Shown here: positions 8,896 to 19,069 of the stretch, in pieces | Position numbering within the stretch: position 1 is the first letter of the stretch | Layout: each line of letters starts with the position of its first letter | Assembly: GCA_017305715.1 (NCBI GenBank) | Contig: JAFKKG010000016.1 | Span: 124,001-188,000, forward strand | DNA length: 64,000 nucleotides | Source: Hyphomicrobiales bacterium | GTDB lineage: Bacteria; Pseudomonadota; Alphaproteobacteria; Rhizobiales; Xanthobacteraceae | Direction: 5' to 3' | Translations under genes and position numbers: made by a program | Notes under the pieces: model-generated | The model's input: only the letters and a program-made list of their open reading frames with translations | Database searches by the model: none | What the model was told of the DNA's origin: nothing

Positions 8896-9024
8896 GCCCC
8901 GGGGAAGTCGCTCGAGCGGCTGGTGGAGCAGGTCGGCCGCATCGGCCTCCACGCGGGTGACGGGCAGGGCTTTGATGCACTGCTGACCACGCTGGTTCGC
9001 CTGAAGCCGGTCGAGAATGCGTAA
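8896..9024 (+). pseudogene. Possible remnant of a gene 3' end
   Basis: An open frame without any start codon ends at the TAA at 9022 and reads SLERLVEQVGRIGLHAGDGQ then GFDALLTTLVRLKPVENA. This has a natural amino-acid balance and regular hydrophobic spacing. It is cut off upstream by the palindromic repeat at 8811-8888. I read it as the last ~40 codons of a lost gene; the family is not recognised. It could also be chance. Confidence 0.3.
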
Positions 9025-9128
9025 CGGGAAGCGTCGCCTAAGGGCGGCCCTTCACTCGACGCTCCGCGCCGCCCCGGAATGACGAAGACCATTATTGCGG
9101 CCTGTGCGGAGAATCAACTGCCCAAACA

Positions 9129-9156
9129 AAAACCCCGGCATCGCTGCCGGGGTTTT
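9129..9156 (-). terminator. Rho-independent terminator of groESL
   Basis: AAAACCCCGGCA (9129-9140) and TGCCGGGGTTTT (9145-9156) form a 12-bp stem with a four-base loop. Read on the minus strand it is followed by a T-tract, 30 bases after the groEL stop. The symmetry means it could also stop transcripts from the plus strand. Confidence 0.85.
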
Positions 9157-9187
9157 GCATTTCCTGTAATCGCCTGAGTGGCTGGAC

Positions 9188-10965
<1,778 letters not shown>

Positions 10966-10978
10966 AACGGGCGAAGGC

Positions 10979-11296
10979 TTAGGCGGCCTTCTTCTTGGTC
11001 GCGGGAACGTCGGTGAGGACGCCCATGATGTCGCTTTCCTTCATGATCAGGAGCTCCTGGCCGTCGATCTTGACCTCGGTGCCCGACCACTTGCCGAACA
11101 GGACGCGGTCGCCGACCTTGAGGTCGATCGGGATCAGCTTGCCGGCTTCGTCGCGGCCACCGGGGCCCACGGCGACGATTTCGCCCTGCGAGGGCTTTTC
11201 CTTGGCACTGTCCGGAATGATGATGCCGCCAGCAGTCTTCTCTTCGGCGTCGATGCGCTTGACCACGACGCGGTCGTGAAGCGGACGGAATTTCAT
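10979..11296 (-). CDS. groES: Co-chaperonin GroES (Hsp10)
   Basis: GroES is the heptameric lid of the GroEL chamber. The 105-residue protein shows the family N-terminus [20 protein letters not shown], the mobile loop region [20 protein letters not shown], and [20 protein letters not shown] near the C-terminus. AGGAGG is well placed before the ATG. It is the first gene of the groESL operon, with a CIRCE operator and a heat-shock-like promoter upstream. Confidence 0.97.
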   Translation of the reverse strand: MKFRPLHDRVVVKRIDAEEKTAGGIIIPDSAKEKPSQGEIVAVGPGGRDEAGKLIPIDLKVGDRVLFGKWSGTEVKIDGQELLIMKESDIMGVLTDVPATKKKAA

Positions 11297-11381
11297 GCAG
11301 TCCTCCTAAACTTTTGCAAATGTTGTCGAATTTTGGCGGTTTGGCAGTCCGGGCAGGCGAGTGCCAGCCCGGCTGCGGCTG

Positions 11382-11410
11382 ATTTAGGCTAGACTTGTTC
11401 GGGGGACAAG
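11382..11410 (-). promoter_or_regulatory. Possible sigma-32 (RpoH) promoter of groESL
   Basis: On the minus strand CTTG (11410-11407) is followed after 18 bases by CCTAAAT (11388-11382). This is close to the alphaproteobacterial RpoH pattern CTTG-N17/18-CYTATNT with one mismatch. It would give a leader of about 80 bases before groES. The match is by eye. Confidence 0.5.
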
Positions 11411-11427
11411 GGCTTCTAGCAGAAAAA

Positions 11428-11454
11428 TTGGCACTCCAATATGACGCCTGCCAA
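11428..11454. promoter_or_regulatory. CIRCE operator (HrcA-binding inverted repeat)
   Basis: TTGGCACTC (11428-11436), a nine-base spacer, and GCCTGCCAA (11446-11454) match the CIRCE pattern TTAGCACTC-N9-GAGTGCTAA with two mismatches in the second arm relative to a perfect palindrome. Position upstream of groES supports HrcA repression. It lies upstream of the proposed RpoH promoter, so a second, overlapping vegetative promoter is likely. Confidence 0.75.
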
Positions 11455-11671
11455 TTTCATTCAGCATGATTAATCAGGGTAAACGGCGGACCGGCGCCGT
11501 ATTAGCACCTGCGGTAAGCTGCTGCTAACGCAACAACTTTCAACAGTTCATTAAACATTTAGGCTTGTGATGAGCGGGTCTCGTGCGTCACATTTCTCTC
11601 ATGTGAGCGCATCTCCGCCGGGGTGGCTCGGTGCCGCCCCGTGAAATGCGCTTCCGACAATGGAGGTTGGC
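11455..11671. other. Divergent intergenic region between groES and usg
   Basis: AT-richer than the neighbours (for example the stretch around 11540-11565), without a gene. It should hold the usg promoter and possibly a vegetative groESL promoter next to CIRCE. GGAGG at 11662-11667 is the usg ribosome site. Confidence 0.4.
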
Positions 11672-11959
11672 ATGGTCTCGCGGGTTGGGGTTGTTTCCGA
11701 CGATTTCCGGAAGCAGGTGCTGGGTTACGGACTGACGACGGCGGAAATCCTCTATCGCTTGCCGGATCATCCCTCGCTGCTGCAGTCCTACGTCTGGCAG
11801 AATTACGATCTGTTTCCGAAATTCCCCGCGCTGAAAGACTTCCTGGCGTTCTGGCAGGAGAAGCTCGATGGACCCTTGTATTCGGTGACGGTGGCGCACT
11901 CCAAGCTGATCAAGCCGGCCGAGCTTCGCGCGGTGGACGGCGTGTTCAGGCTGCATTGA
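11672..11959 (+). CDS. usg: Usg family protein
   Basis: The 95-residue protein (MVSRVGVVSDDFRKQVLGYG..., with GLTTAEILYRLPDHPSLLQS and AHSKLIKPAELRAVDG) belongs to the small Usg family. Usg proteins are conserved in alphaproteobacteria and were first noted next to aromatic amino-acid genes; no function is established. The ATG at 11672 is preferred over one at 11660, because GGAGG lies between the two. The gene is divergent from groESL and appears monocistronic. Confidence 0.85.
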   Translation: MVSRVGVVSDDFRKQVLGYGLTTAEILYRLPDHPSLLQSYVWQNYDLFPKFPALKDFLAFWQEKLDGPLYSVTVAHSKLIKPAELRAVDGVFRLH

Positions 11960-12019
11960 GCCGGCGGGATTATAGAGTGGTCAAAGCGCAAGCGGGCCCA
12001 TCATCGTTTGCTCGATGAA

Positions 12020-12055
12020 GATGGTGGGCACGGCGCAGCCGCGCCTTTGCCCATC
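12020..12055. repeat. Short palindromic repeat after usg
   Basis: GATGGTGGGCACGGCGC pairs with GCGCCTTTGCCCATC around AGCC, a compact intergenic hairpin about 60 bases after the usg stop. It is of a different family from the other repeats in the window and may help end the usg transcript. Confidence 0.55.
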
Positions 12056-12131
12056 CTACACTTCGCTCGAAAACACTCTGGGAAACCGAATTTGTGTTAG
12101 CCTCTCTTGATCGAACCAACGGGAGGCACCA

Positions 12132-12710
12132 ATGGCCAAGCAAAAAGCGACATCGAAAGCCGCCGCCAAAACCGCGGTAAAGAAAAAATGGACCGGCCTC
12201 GGCGCCGCCGCCAAATCCTCGGCCCGCAAGACCATCACATCCAAGGGGCGCGCGGCCCCCGCGGCCAAAACCAAGGCAGCACCTGGCAAGGCGGCAGCCA
12301 GGAAGCCTGCAACCAAAGCCCGGCCGAAGCAGCGCATCGCCATCAGCCATCACCGCGAAGAGGATTTTAAAGCCGACGGCCTGCGCACCTACGCGCATTA
12401 TCGCGACCTCGGCATTGCGGATGCGACCCATGGCCTGGCGCAGGCGCATGTGATCCGGCTGATCGGCCCGTGCAATCCGGCGGAAGTCTCGAAGCTGCAT
12501 TACCACGACGTCGAATTCCAGATGGTCTATGTGCTCAAGGGCTGGGTGAAGACCTATATGGAAGGACAGGGCGAGACCATGATGAACGTCGGTAGCTCGT
12601 GGACCCAGCCACCGCGCATCAAGCATCTGATCTTGGATTATTCCGACGACGTCGAATTGCTGGAAGTGATTTTGCCGGCCGAATTCAAGACGGTGGAATT
12701 GTCGTCGTAG
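12132..12710 (+). CDS. Cupin-domain protein with histone-H1-like basic N-terminal tail
   Basis: Residues 1 to ~75 are almost entirely Lys, Ala, Thr, Pro and Arg (blocks such as KSSARKTITSKGRAAPAAKT). This resembles bacterial histone-H1-like or AlgP-type tails that bind DNA non-specifically. From about residue 110 a single small cupin barrel follows, with LHYHDVEFQMVYVLKGWVKT (metal-type His motif) and the PPRIKHLILDYSDD strand. Cupin substrates vary too much to name one. The fusion suggests a nucleoid-associated or nucleic-acid-bound cupin. GGGAGG precedes the ATG. It is convergent with the MFS gene, with an inverted repeat between them. Confidence 0.75.
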   Translation: MAKQKATSKAAAKTAVKKKWTGLGAAAKSSARKTITSKGRAAPAAKTKAAPGKAAARKPATKARPKQRIAISHHREEDFKADGLRTYAHYRDLGIADATHGLAQAHVIRLIGPCNPAEVSKLHYHDVEFQMVYVLKGWVKTYMEGQGETMMNVGSSWTQPPRIKHLILDYSDDVELLEVILPAEFKTVELSS

Positions 12711-12722
12711 GCCTGGGCTTGC

Positions 12723-12801
12723 GGGCGAATGGCGAATAGGGAGTAGCGAATAGGGGAAGACAGACGATCTTTCCTATCCATTCGCTATTCGCCATTCGCC
12801 C
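12723..12801. repeat. Inverted repeat in convergent intergenic gap
   Basis: GGGCGAATGGCGAATAG (12723-12739) is perfectly complementary to CTATTCGCCATTCGCCC (12785-12801). The inner part repeats the word GCGAATAGG. It sits between two convergent genes and may act as a two-way terminator. Confidence 0.75.
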
Positions 12802-12802
12802 C

Positions 12803-14047
12803 TCACGCCCGCTTCGTCTCCGGCATCACGAACGCGATCAGACAAAGGCCGAGGCATCCGATTGCCGACAGGCCGAGAAAGGCCGTGCTGTGGCCGAAAT
12901 GGTCGCTGACATAGCCTGCCAGAACATTGCTGCAGGACGCGCCGATACCGACCGCCGTCCCCACCACGCCCTGCGCGAGGTTGAAGTGGCCGCTGCCGAA
13001 GGCGATATCGGCGACGGTCAGCGGAATGAGAACGCCGAACACCGCGGCGGTAACGCCGTCGAAGAATTGCACCGCCACCAGCGCGTAGGGATCGGTGACG
13101 GTGGCGAACAGCACGCCGCGGATGGCGAGCGCCGAAAACCCGATCAGAAGCAGCGGCCGTCGGCCCCATTGCTGCGCCTTGCGGCCGACCGAGGGCGAAC
13201 TCAGCGCCACGATCGCCTGGGGCAGAATGATGCACGCCGCGATCAGCACCGGTGCCCATTGGCTCGAACGCGTCGTCACGATGCCGGCCATCAAGGGCAG
13301 CATCGCGGCATTGGCGAGCTGCAGCAACATCACGGCGCCGGCAAAGATCAGCAGCGGACGCTGGCGCAGCAGATGCAGCACGCTGGTTGCTTCCGGGTCC
13401 GGTTCGGCCCGGGTGATGGAGCCATGCGCCTGTTCCGGATCGATCTCGCGATCCCTGATCCGCGCCAGCGCGATGATGGTGAAGATCACCAGCACGAAGG
13501 TGGCGAGAAACACCGAGCGGCTCGACAGGAAATAGCCGCAGGCGCCCATCAGCGCCGCGGCAAAGCCATTGCCGAGCGACGCAAATCTGGCATTGCGCCC
13601 GAGCCGTTCGCCGATCGCGGCCGGTCCGACCAGACCGAGGCTGATCGCCGCGATGGCCGGACCCAGCACGCAACTGGCCAAGGCGTGCAGGGTTGCCGCC
13701 GCTGCGATCACCGGAAAGATCGGCCACGCCGCATAGGCCAATGCCGCGACGCCGATCGCCGCGACCGCGAAACCGGCGACCAGCCGTTCCCTGCGGGCGG
13801 CATCGATGATGGCGCCGCCCGGCATCTGGCCGAGCAATCCGACGACGCCGCCGATCGACAGCACCAGCCCGATCTCGACCTGGGTCCATTTCTGCGTCGT
13901 GAGGTAGACCGCGACGAACGGGCCGAAGCCGGTCTGGACGTCGGCGAGAAAGAAGATGAACCAGTCGAGGCCGCGCTGGCTTTGCGAGGAGGGATGGGGT
14001 TCGGGCGATGTCGGCGGAGGCAGGGACGTGTCGCCGCGTTCATCGAT
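12803..14047 (-). CDS. MFS transporter without a recognisable start codon
   Basis: This is a 12-segment major facilitator carrier. Coding sense on the minus strand clearly extends upstream of the first in-frame start, a GTG at 13864. The sequence before it reads RGLDWFIFFLADVQTGFGPF then VAVYLTTQKWTQVEIGLVLS, which is transmembrane segment 1 and its loop. Going further upstream the same frame (ERGDTSLPPPTSPEPHPSSQ) has no ATG, GTG or TTG before a TGA near 14130. The 5' limit given is therefore only a guess (an ATC codon). An ATG in the next frame at about 14038-14040 suggests a one-base indel near the N-terminus, or an unusual start. The substrate is unknown. Confidence 0.75.
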   Translation of the reverse strand: MDERGDTSLPPPTSPEPHPSSQSQRGLDWFIFFLADVQTGFGPFVAVYLTTQKWTQVEIGLVLSIGGVVGLLGQMPGGAIIDAARRERLVAGFAVAAIGVAALAYAAWPIFPVIAAAATLHALASCVLGPAIAAISLGLVGPAAIGERLGRNARFASLGNGFAAALMGACGYFLSSRSVFLATFVLVIFTIIALARIRDREIDPEQAHGSITRAEPDPEATSVLHLLRQRPLLIFAGAVMLLQLANAAMLPLMAGIVTTRSSQWAPVLIAACIILPQAIVALSSPSVGRKAQQWGRRPLLLIGFSALAIRGVLFATVTDPYALVAVQFFDGVTAAVFGVLIPLTVADIAFGSGHFNLAQGVVGTAVGIGASCSNVLAGYVSDHFGHSTAFLGLSAIGCLGLCLIAFVMPETKRA

Positions 14048-14137
14048 GGGCGGCGCGGGCCTGGCCGCATCGACACTATCCCTGGTAGGGTTATCGGGGC
14101 GTGGGTGCGGGCGCGCGGACAGTTGAATTCTCCGCCG

Positions 14138-14644
14138 TCAGTGGTCGAATTGCAGGGGCTGCAGGGTGCCGGAGGCGCCGAGCACGACGATCGGCGTATC
14201 CTCCTTGTATTCGGGCGCCGCCTTGACCTGCTCCAGCGTCAATTCGAGCGTGATGCTCTCCTTCTTGTTGGTCACCTGTCCGAAGTGAAGCGCGCTCCAG
14301 TCGACGACGATCTTGCGGCTGCCGACGCCGAGGAAGCCGCCGAAATCGATCACCGCGGCGCGGACGGTGCCGGCGCGATCGACGATCACGTCGACGATGC
14401 GCCCCATGTTCTCACCGGCCGTGCTCTTGACGTCACGTCCGAGAATGCCGCGGGCGTCATACGCGCCGATCACGGTGACGGAAGGCGGCGGCGCGGGCTC
14501 TTTCGGCGCATCGGGTGAAGCCTTCGCCGCCGGACCTGGCGGTGCAGCAGCGCCCTTATCCGCTTCCTGGGCGCCCGCCGGTGCGCCGGCCAATATCGCG
14601 CCCCATACCAGAATCGCCGCCGTGATCTTTTGCCCTGAGCGCAT
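14138..14644 (-). CDS. Secreted PRC-barrel domain protein
   Basis: The 168-residue protein starts with a signal peptide (ITAAILVWGAILAGAPAGAQ). A Pro/Ala-rich spacer (to ~residue 55) leads to a PRC-barrel domain (about 65-150): GRDVKSTAGENMGRIVDVIV then AGTVRAAVIDFGGFLGVGSR. Exported PRC-barrel proteins are common in this group and of unknown function; they are often linked to envelope stress. It lies 90 bases after the start of a downstream-reading debranching enzyme locus on the same strand, and is probably a separate unit. Confidence 0.85.
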   Translation of the reverse strand: MRSGQKITAAILVWGAILAGAPAGAQEADKGAAAPPGPAAKASPDAPKEPAPPPSVTVIGAYDARGILGRDVKSTAGENMGRIVDVIVDRAGTVRAAVIDFGGFLGVGSRKIVVDWSALHFGQVTNKKESITLELTLEQVKAAPEYKEDTPIVVLGASGTLQPLQFDH

Positions 14645-14734
14645 GCGATCTCCCGAGAACGCTTCGTGGTTGCGCGAGAGGTGACGAACCGGTCGCGGCC
14701 GGCTGCGCCATGTTTCTCGCAGGCCGCCGCGCCG

Positions 14735-16936
14735 TCAGCGCGACAATACGATCGAAACCTGAATCCGGCCGCGCGTGCGCATCATTTCGAGCGATACGTC
14801 GTCGCCGTGACGGCGCAGGCGAAGGTCGACGCTGGAATCGCCGAGCTGCAAATCGCGCAGCACCACCTCGTTCAAAAATTCCGGCAGACGTGGATTGCGC
14901 AGGCGGATTTCGCCGGCCTGCGCATCGAATTCGAGCCCGAGCGAGGCTTCCAGCAAGGTGAACGGTGTCGCGCTCGCCCAGGCCTGCGGCGAGCATGCCA
15001 CCGGATAAAGCGTCGGGCCGAATCGCCGCTCACGGCGGAAGCCGCAAAACAATTCGGGCAACCGCCGCAGATCCATGTAGCTTGCCGCGCCGAACAATCC
15101 CCGGAACAGATGTTCGACGGAATGTTTCAGGCCGTAGCGCGCCAGCCCCAGCGCGATCAGCGCGTTGTCGTGCGGCCAGATCGAGCCGTTATGGTAGGAC
15201 ATCGGGTTGTAGCGGGCTTCGCCCGACGCCACCGTGCGGATCCCCCAGCCGGTGAAGAAGCGTGGCCGCATCAGGTCGGCGGCGACCAGGCGCGCGCGCT
15301 CCTCGCCGACGATGCCCGTGAACAGCAATTGGCCGGCATTCGAGGTCCGGACCTTGCAGGGCCGCTTGGCGCCGTCGAGAGCGAGCGCATAGGTGCCCAA
15401 GTCCGGGCACCAGAACGCGGCTTCGAAGCGTGCGGCGAGTTGCGCGGCCTCGTCCTCGAGCTGGCGCGCCTTCCCGGCAAATCCGAGCTGCCGCGCACAG
15501 CGTGCCGCCAGCCGCTTGCCGGCGAACACGTAACCCTGCACCTCGCACAGCGCGATGTGGCCTTCGGCGAGTTCGCCGTCGGCGTGAAAGATCGCGTCGA
15601 AGGAATCCTTCCAGCCCTGGTTGGCAAGGCCCTGTTCGGAGGCGCGCTGATATTCGACGAAGCCGTCGCGGTCCGGGTCGCCGGGACCGTCGATCCAGGC
15701 CAGCGCGGCCTCGATCGCAGGCCACAGCTCCCGCAGCGTGGCTTCATCGCCGGTGCGCTCGAAATAGAATCCGGCCAGCAGCACGAACAGCGGCGTGGAA
15801 TCGACGCTGCCGTAATATTGCGCGAACGGCACCTCGCGCAGAGCAGCCATTTCGCCGCCGCGCATTTCGTGCAGGATCTTGCCGGGCTCGGCATCGTTCA
15901 GGGCATCGACCGCCTTGGCCTGATACGCGGCCAGCCGCTTGAGGACGCCGCAGGCCACGCGGGGATCGATCCACAGCAACTGCAGCGCCGTGATCAGGCC
16001 GTCGCGGCCGAACGTGGTCGAATACCAGGGGATGCCGGCATAGGGGTAACGGCCATGCGCGGTCTCGGTCATCAGCATGTTGAGGTCGGCCATCGACTGG
16101 CACAGCACCTCGTTGAAGATGTTGTTCGAAGTCTCGATGCTGGTCGTGCCCGCGGTCGAGCGGCGCATCTCGCGCCGATGCGCCAGCAGCCCGCGCATGA
16201 ACGGCGCCGGCCGGTGCTCGGCGGCATGGTTGCAGGTGACGGCAACGAACACCGAGGTGATCTGATGGGGTTCGAGCGCGACATGATAGGTGGCGCTGTT
16301 GACCGCCAGCAAGGTGGGGCGTGGATCGAAATGCAGGTTGGTGGTCCGGACCCTGCCGTCGAGGCCGTGATATTCAAACCTGACGTCGGCGGGGCTCAGC
16401 AATTCACTGGAGCCTGTGCCGCGGCGCGGACGCCTGGCACCGCGCACCTCGAACAGGTCGGCGAAGTCATTGTCGAACAGCAAGGTCAGATCGATCTGTG
16501 CCGGGCGGTCGCCATGGTTCTGGACGGCGATGCGCTGATAGGCGGTGCCGCGCCACAGGAAGATCGTGCGCACAATGTGGATCAGGTCCTTCTGCAGGAC
16601 GATCCGGTCGCCGTCGTAGATGTCGGGGTTGGTGAGATCGATCGTCAGCGCCGAATTGTCGTCGCGCAAATTCGACCCGAGCAGCAATGGCTGGGTTTGG
16701 TTCAGCATCAATTCGAGCCGCGCCAGATAGCGCGTATCGGCATTGAACAGGCCGTCGGGGCCGCCGGCCGACGCACCGATGTCGCCATGGCTGTCGAGCA
16801 CGATGAATGTATCGTCATGCTTGAGGGCGCGGCGCGGCCGTGCAGCCTGGCCGGTCATCGGGATATAGAACGGCGATTCCGTGATCTGGTCGGTGGCGGG
16901 TGCATGTGCCAATTGGACGTTGCTTTTGATGACCAT
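14735..16936 (-). CDS. Amylo-alpha-1,6-glucosidase (glycogen-debranching-type)
   Basis: The 733-residue cytosolic enzyme has an N-terminal beta-sandwich domain of the GDE_N-bis type (about residues 40-240: DSHGDIGASAGGPDGLFNAD, TRYLARLELML). A C-terminal (alpha/alpha)6 catalytic domain (about 290-690) shows PYAGIPWYSTTFGRDGLITA and SYHNGSIWPHDNALIALGLA. The family removes alpha-1,6-linked glucose from branched glucans or acts on related sugars. It is preceded, on the same strand, by an ABC exporter 80 bases upstream, and a GT4 enzyme diverges from that. Together these suggest stress-linked glucan or glycolipid metabolism. Confidence 0.9.
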   Translation of the reverse strand: MVIKSNVQLAHAPATDQITESPFYIPMTGQAARPRRALKHDDTFIVLDSHGDIGASAGGPDGLFNADTRYLARLELMLNQTQPLLLGSNLRDDNSALTIDLTNPDIYDGDRIVLQKDLIHIVRTIFLWRGTAYQRIAVQNHGDRPAQIDLTLLFDNDFADLFEVRGARRPRRGTGSSELLSPADVRFEYHGLDGRVRTTNLHFDPRPTLLAVNSATYHVALEPHQITSVFVAVTCNHAAEHRPAPFMRGLLAHRREMRRSTAGTTSIETSNNIFNEVLCQSMADLNMLMTETAHGRYPYAGIPWYSTTFGRDGLITALQLLWIDPRVACGVLKRLAAYQAKAVDALNDAEPGKILHEMRGGEMAALREVPFAQYYGSVDSTPLFVLLAGFYFERTGDEATLRELWPAIEAALAWIDGPGDPDRDGFVEYQRASEQGLANQGWKDSFDAIFHADGELAEGHIALCEVQGYVFAGKRLAARCARQLGFAGKARQLEDEAAQLAARFEAAFWCPDLGTYALALDGAKRPCKVRTSNAGQLLFTGIVGEERARLVAADLMRPRFFTGWGIRTVASGEARYNPMSYHNGSIWPHDNALIALGLARYGLKHSVEHLFRGLFGAASYMDLRRLPELFCGFRRERRFGPTLYPVACSPQAWASATPFTLLEASLGLEFDAQAGEIRLRNPRLPEFLNEVVLRDLQLGDSSVDLRLRRHGDDVSLEMMRTRGRIQVSIVLSR

Positions 16937-17016
16937 GGCGTGATCCCTGTCCTTTACTCCTCGCGGATAACGCCCCGCCGATGCGACGCGGACCTGACGG
17001 CAATCCCAGACTTCGA

Positions 17017-18780
17017 TCAGGCGGCGTGGCTCGCCAGGCGGTTCATTTCCTGCGTCACCAATTGCCGGTAGGGGCCGGCTTCGCGCATCAGCCGATCCGG
17101 CGGCCCGTCTTCGATGATCCTGCCTTCCCTGAGCACCACGACGCGGTCGAAATTCCTTAGCGTGGCGAGGCGATGCGCGATCGCGATCACCGTGCGGCCG
17201 CGCATCAGGCGGCCGAGCGCCTCGCGGATCGCTTCCTCTGACTCGCTGTCGAGGGCGGCGGTGGCTTCGTCGAGCAGCAGGATCGGCGCGTCCTTCAGGA
17301 ACGCGCGCGCAATCGCGATGCGTTGGCGCTGCCCGCCAGAAAGTTTGACGCCGCGATCGCCGACCATGGTGGCAAGTCCGTCCGGCAGATTCTCGACGAA
17401 ATCGCAGCGCGCCGCGATCGCCGCGCGCAGCACCTCATTGTCGCTCGCCGTCGGACGGCCGTAGCGGATGTTCTCCATGATGGTGCGGTGGAACATCGAG
17501 ATGTCCTGCGGCACCACCGAGATCGCTTCGCGCAGGCTTTGCTGGGTGACGCGTGAAATGTCCTGGCCGTCGATCGAGATGCTGCCCTTGCCGACGTCGT
17601 AGAAGCGCTGCAACAGCACGAACAGGCTGGATTTTCCACCGCCGGACTGGCCGACCAGCCCGACGCGCTGCCCGGCGCGAATGTGCAGGTTGAAATTGTC
17701 GAACACCTGGACGCCGCCGGGATATCCGAACGAGATATTCTTGAAAGCAATGGCGGCGCCGTTCTTGACCAGCGGTTCGGCCTCGGGATGATCGCGCAGC
17801 TCATGGGGCTGCAGCAAAGTCGCGATCGCCTCCGACAGCCGGGCCGTATGCTGCGTGACGTCGACGAGGGCCACCGCAAGGTCGCGCGTCGCGTGCAGAA
17901 TGGAAAGGCCGAGCGTGCAGACCAGCACCACATCGCCGGTCGTCGCGCTGCCGCGCTGCCACAGCGTGACGGCCCAGTATAACAGCGCGACCGTCAGCGC
18001 CAGCGTGATGACGGCATGGATGAGTCTGAGCTTTTCCAGATAGCGCAGGCTGCGGCCCCGCGCGGTCAGTTCGCGGTCGACGGTGCTGTCGAAGCGGTTA
18101 TGCTCGTGATCCAGCCCGCAGAACGCCCGCACCAGCGGCATGTTGTTGATGACGTCGACCATTTCGCCGTCGACCGCGGCGGCCTTGTCGGCGTAGTCGT
18201 CATGTAATGGTTTGCCCGCGGCGGCGATCCGGAACATGGCGACGAGCACGACACATGCGATCACGACCATGCCGGCCGCCATCGGCAGGCTGACCGTTCC
18301 AATCAGCGCGATCGCCACAATTGTGGCGATGCACGGCGGCAACACGTTCCAGACGAACATGTTCTCCATGGTGAACACGGCATTCGAGGTTGCCGTGATG
18401 CGGCTTGTCAGCATGCCCGGCAGCCGATCGGTGAAATAGCTCGGCGCGTGCCCGGTCAGATGGCGGAACATGTCACGGCGCAAATCGCCGGTGACACCGA
18501 CAAACGTAAAGCTCGCTGTCCAACTCGCGACGCGCCACAGCAACACGTCAGAACCGATCAGCGCTATGAGAAAAACGAATGCCAGCCATACACCGCCGCT
18601 GTGGGCAGGTCCGGCCGCCAGCGCGTCGACCAGATACTTCACGCCATATTGTGTGCCGACGGAGCAAGCAACCGCTGCCACCACCGCAATCAGAATCAGC
18701 GCATGGGAGCGGGGCCGTTGGCGCAGGTAGCGCATCACGAAGGGGAAAGGGCGATGCGCATATCCCGATAGATTGTCCAT
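17017..18780 (-). CDS. ABC exporter, fused membrane and ATPase domains (MsbA-like)
   Basis: A 587-residue half-transporter, expected to work as a homodimer. Residues ~25-310 form the six-helix ABC transmembrane domain. Residues ~345-580 are the ATPase with Walker A VGQSGGGKSS, signature [13 protein letters not shown], Walker B ILLLDEATAAL and the H-loop IAHRLATL. There is no N-terminal C39 peptidase domain, so it is not a dedicated double-glycine-peptide processor. Substrate is likely a lipid or glycolipid, in view of the neighbouring sugar enzymes. It diverges from the GT4 gene across 289 bases holding an EcfG-type promoter that also reads in this direction. Confidence 0.9.
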   Translation of the reverse strand: MDNLSGYAHRPFPFVMRYLRQRPRSHALILIAVVAAVACSVGTQYGVKYLVDALAAGPAHSGGVWLAFVFLIALIGSDVLLWRVASWTASFTFVGVTGDLRRDMFRHLTGHAPSYFTDRLPGMLTSRITATSNAVFTMENMFVWNVLPPCIATIVAIALIGTVSLPMAAGMVVIACVVLVAMFRIAAAGKPLHDDYADKAAAVDGEMVDVINNMPLVRAFCGLDHEHNRFDSTVDRELTARGRSLRYLEKLRLIHAVITLALTVALLYWAVTLWQRGSATTGDVVLVCTLGLSILHATRDLAVALVDVTQHTARLSEAIATLLQPHELRDHPEAEPLVKNGAAIAFKNISFGYPGGVQVFDNFNLHIRAGQRVGLVGQSGGGKSSLFVLLQRFYDVGKGSISIDGQDISRVTQQSLREAISVVPQDISMFHRTIMENIRYGRPTASDNEVLRAAIAARCDFVENLPDGLATMVGDRGVKLSGGQRQRIAIARAFLKDAPILLLDEATAALDSESEEAIREALGRLMRGRTVIAIAHRLATLRNFDRVVVLREGRIIEDGPPDRLMREAGPYRQLVTQEMNRLASHAA

Positions 18781-18972
18781 GTGCCTGCTAAACCTGTTGG
18801 AGATTAACGGGAATCCCTAGTGGAACTCGGGACGCTGTCGATACCGGTCATTCGAATGGCGCAGCAACGCCTCACCTGCTCAACAATTTCGCAGCAAAGG
18901 TCGTTCAACAAGTCTGATCGCGTGTGATGGCATCAGCAAGACGACAGTGTGAGTGAAGCGCGTGTACTCAGT

Positions 18973-18999
18973 GGAACCTCGCATCTGCGAAAACGTTCC
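18973..18999 (+). promoter_or_regulatory. Nearly palindromic EcfG-type general-stress promoter
   Basis: On the plus strand GGAAC (18973-18977), 16 bases, then CGTT (18994-18997) matches the alphaproteobacterial EcfG consensus GGAAC-N16/17-CGTT exactly. On the minus strand the same DNA reads GGAAC-N16-GGTT, one base off. It lies about 70 bases before the GT4 start and about 190 before the ABC exporter start, so it could drive both divergent units in the general stress response. Confidence 0.7.
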
Positions 19000-19069
19000 C
19001 GCTGTGGCGATGCCGGCGCCACGAGGGTTGAGGGTTTTCAAAGCAGAGTCAGATCAGGAGGTCGTCAGT

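Noticed and set aside
12774-13889. Alternative minus-strand frame across the MFS gene
   Set aside because: It is Arg/Gly-rich with no hydrophobic segments; the neighbouring frame gives a twelve-helix carrier.
17017-18780. ABC exporter as the processing transporter of the double-glycine peptide
   Set aside because: The protein begins directly with its membrane domain and has no C39 peptidase; it is also separated from the peptide gene by the GT4 gene.
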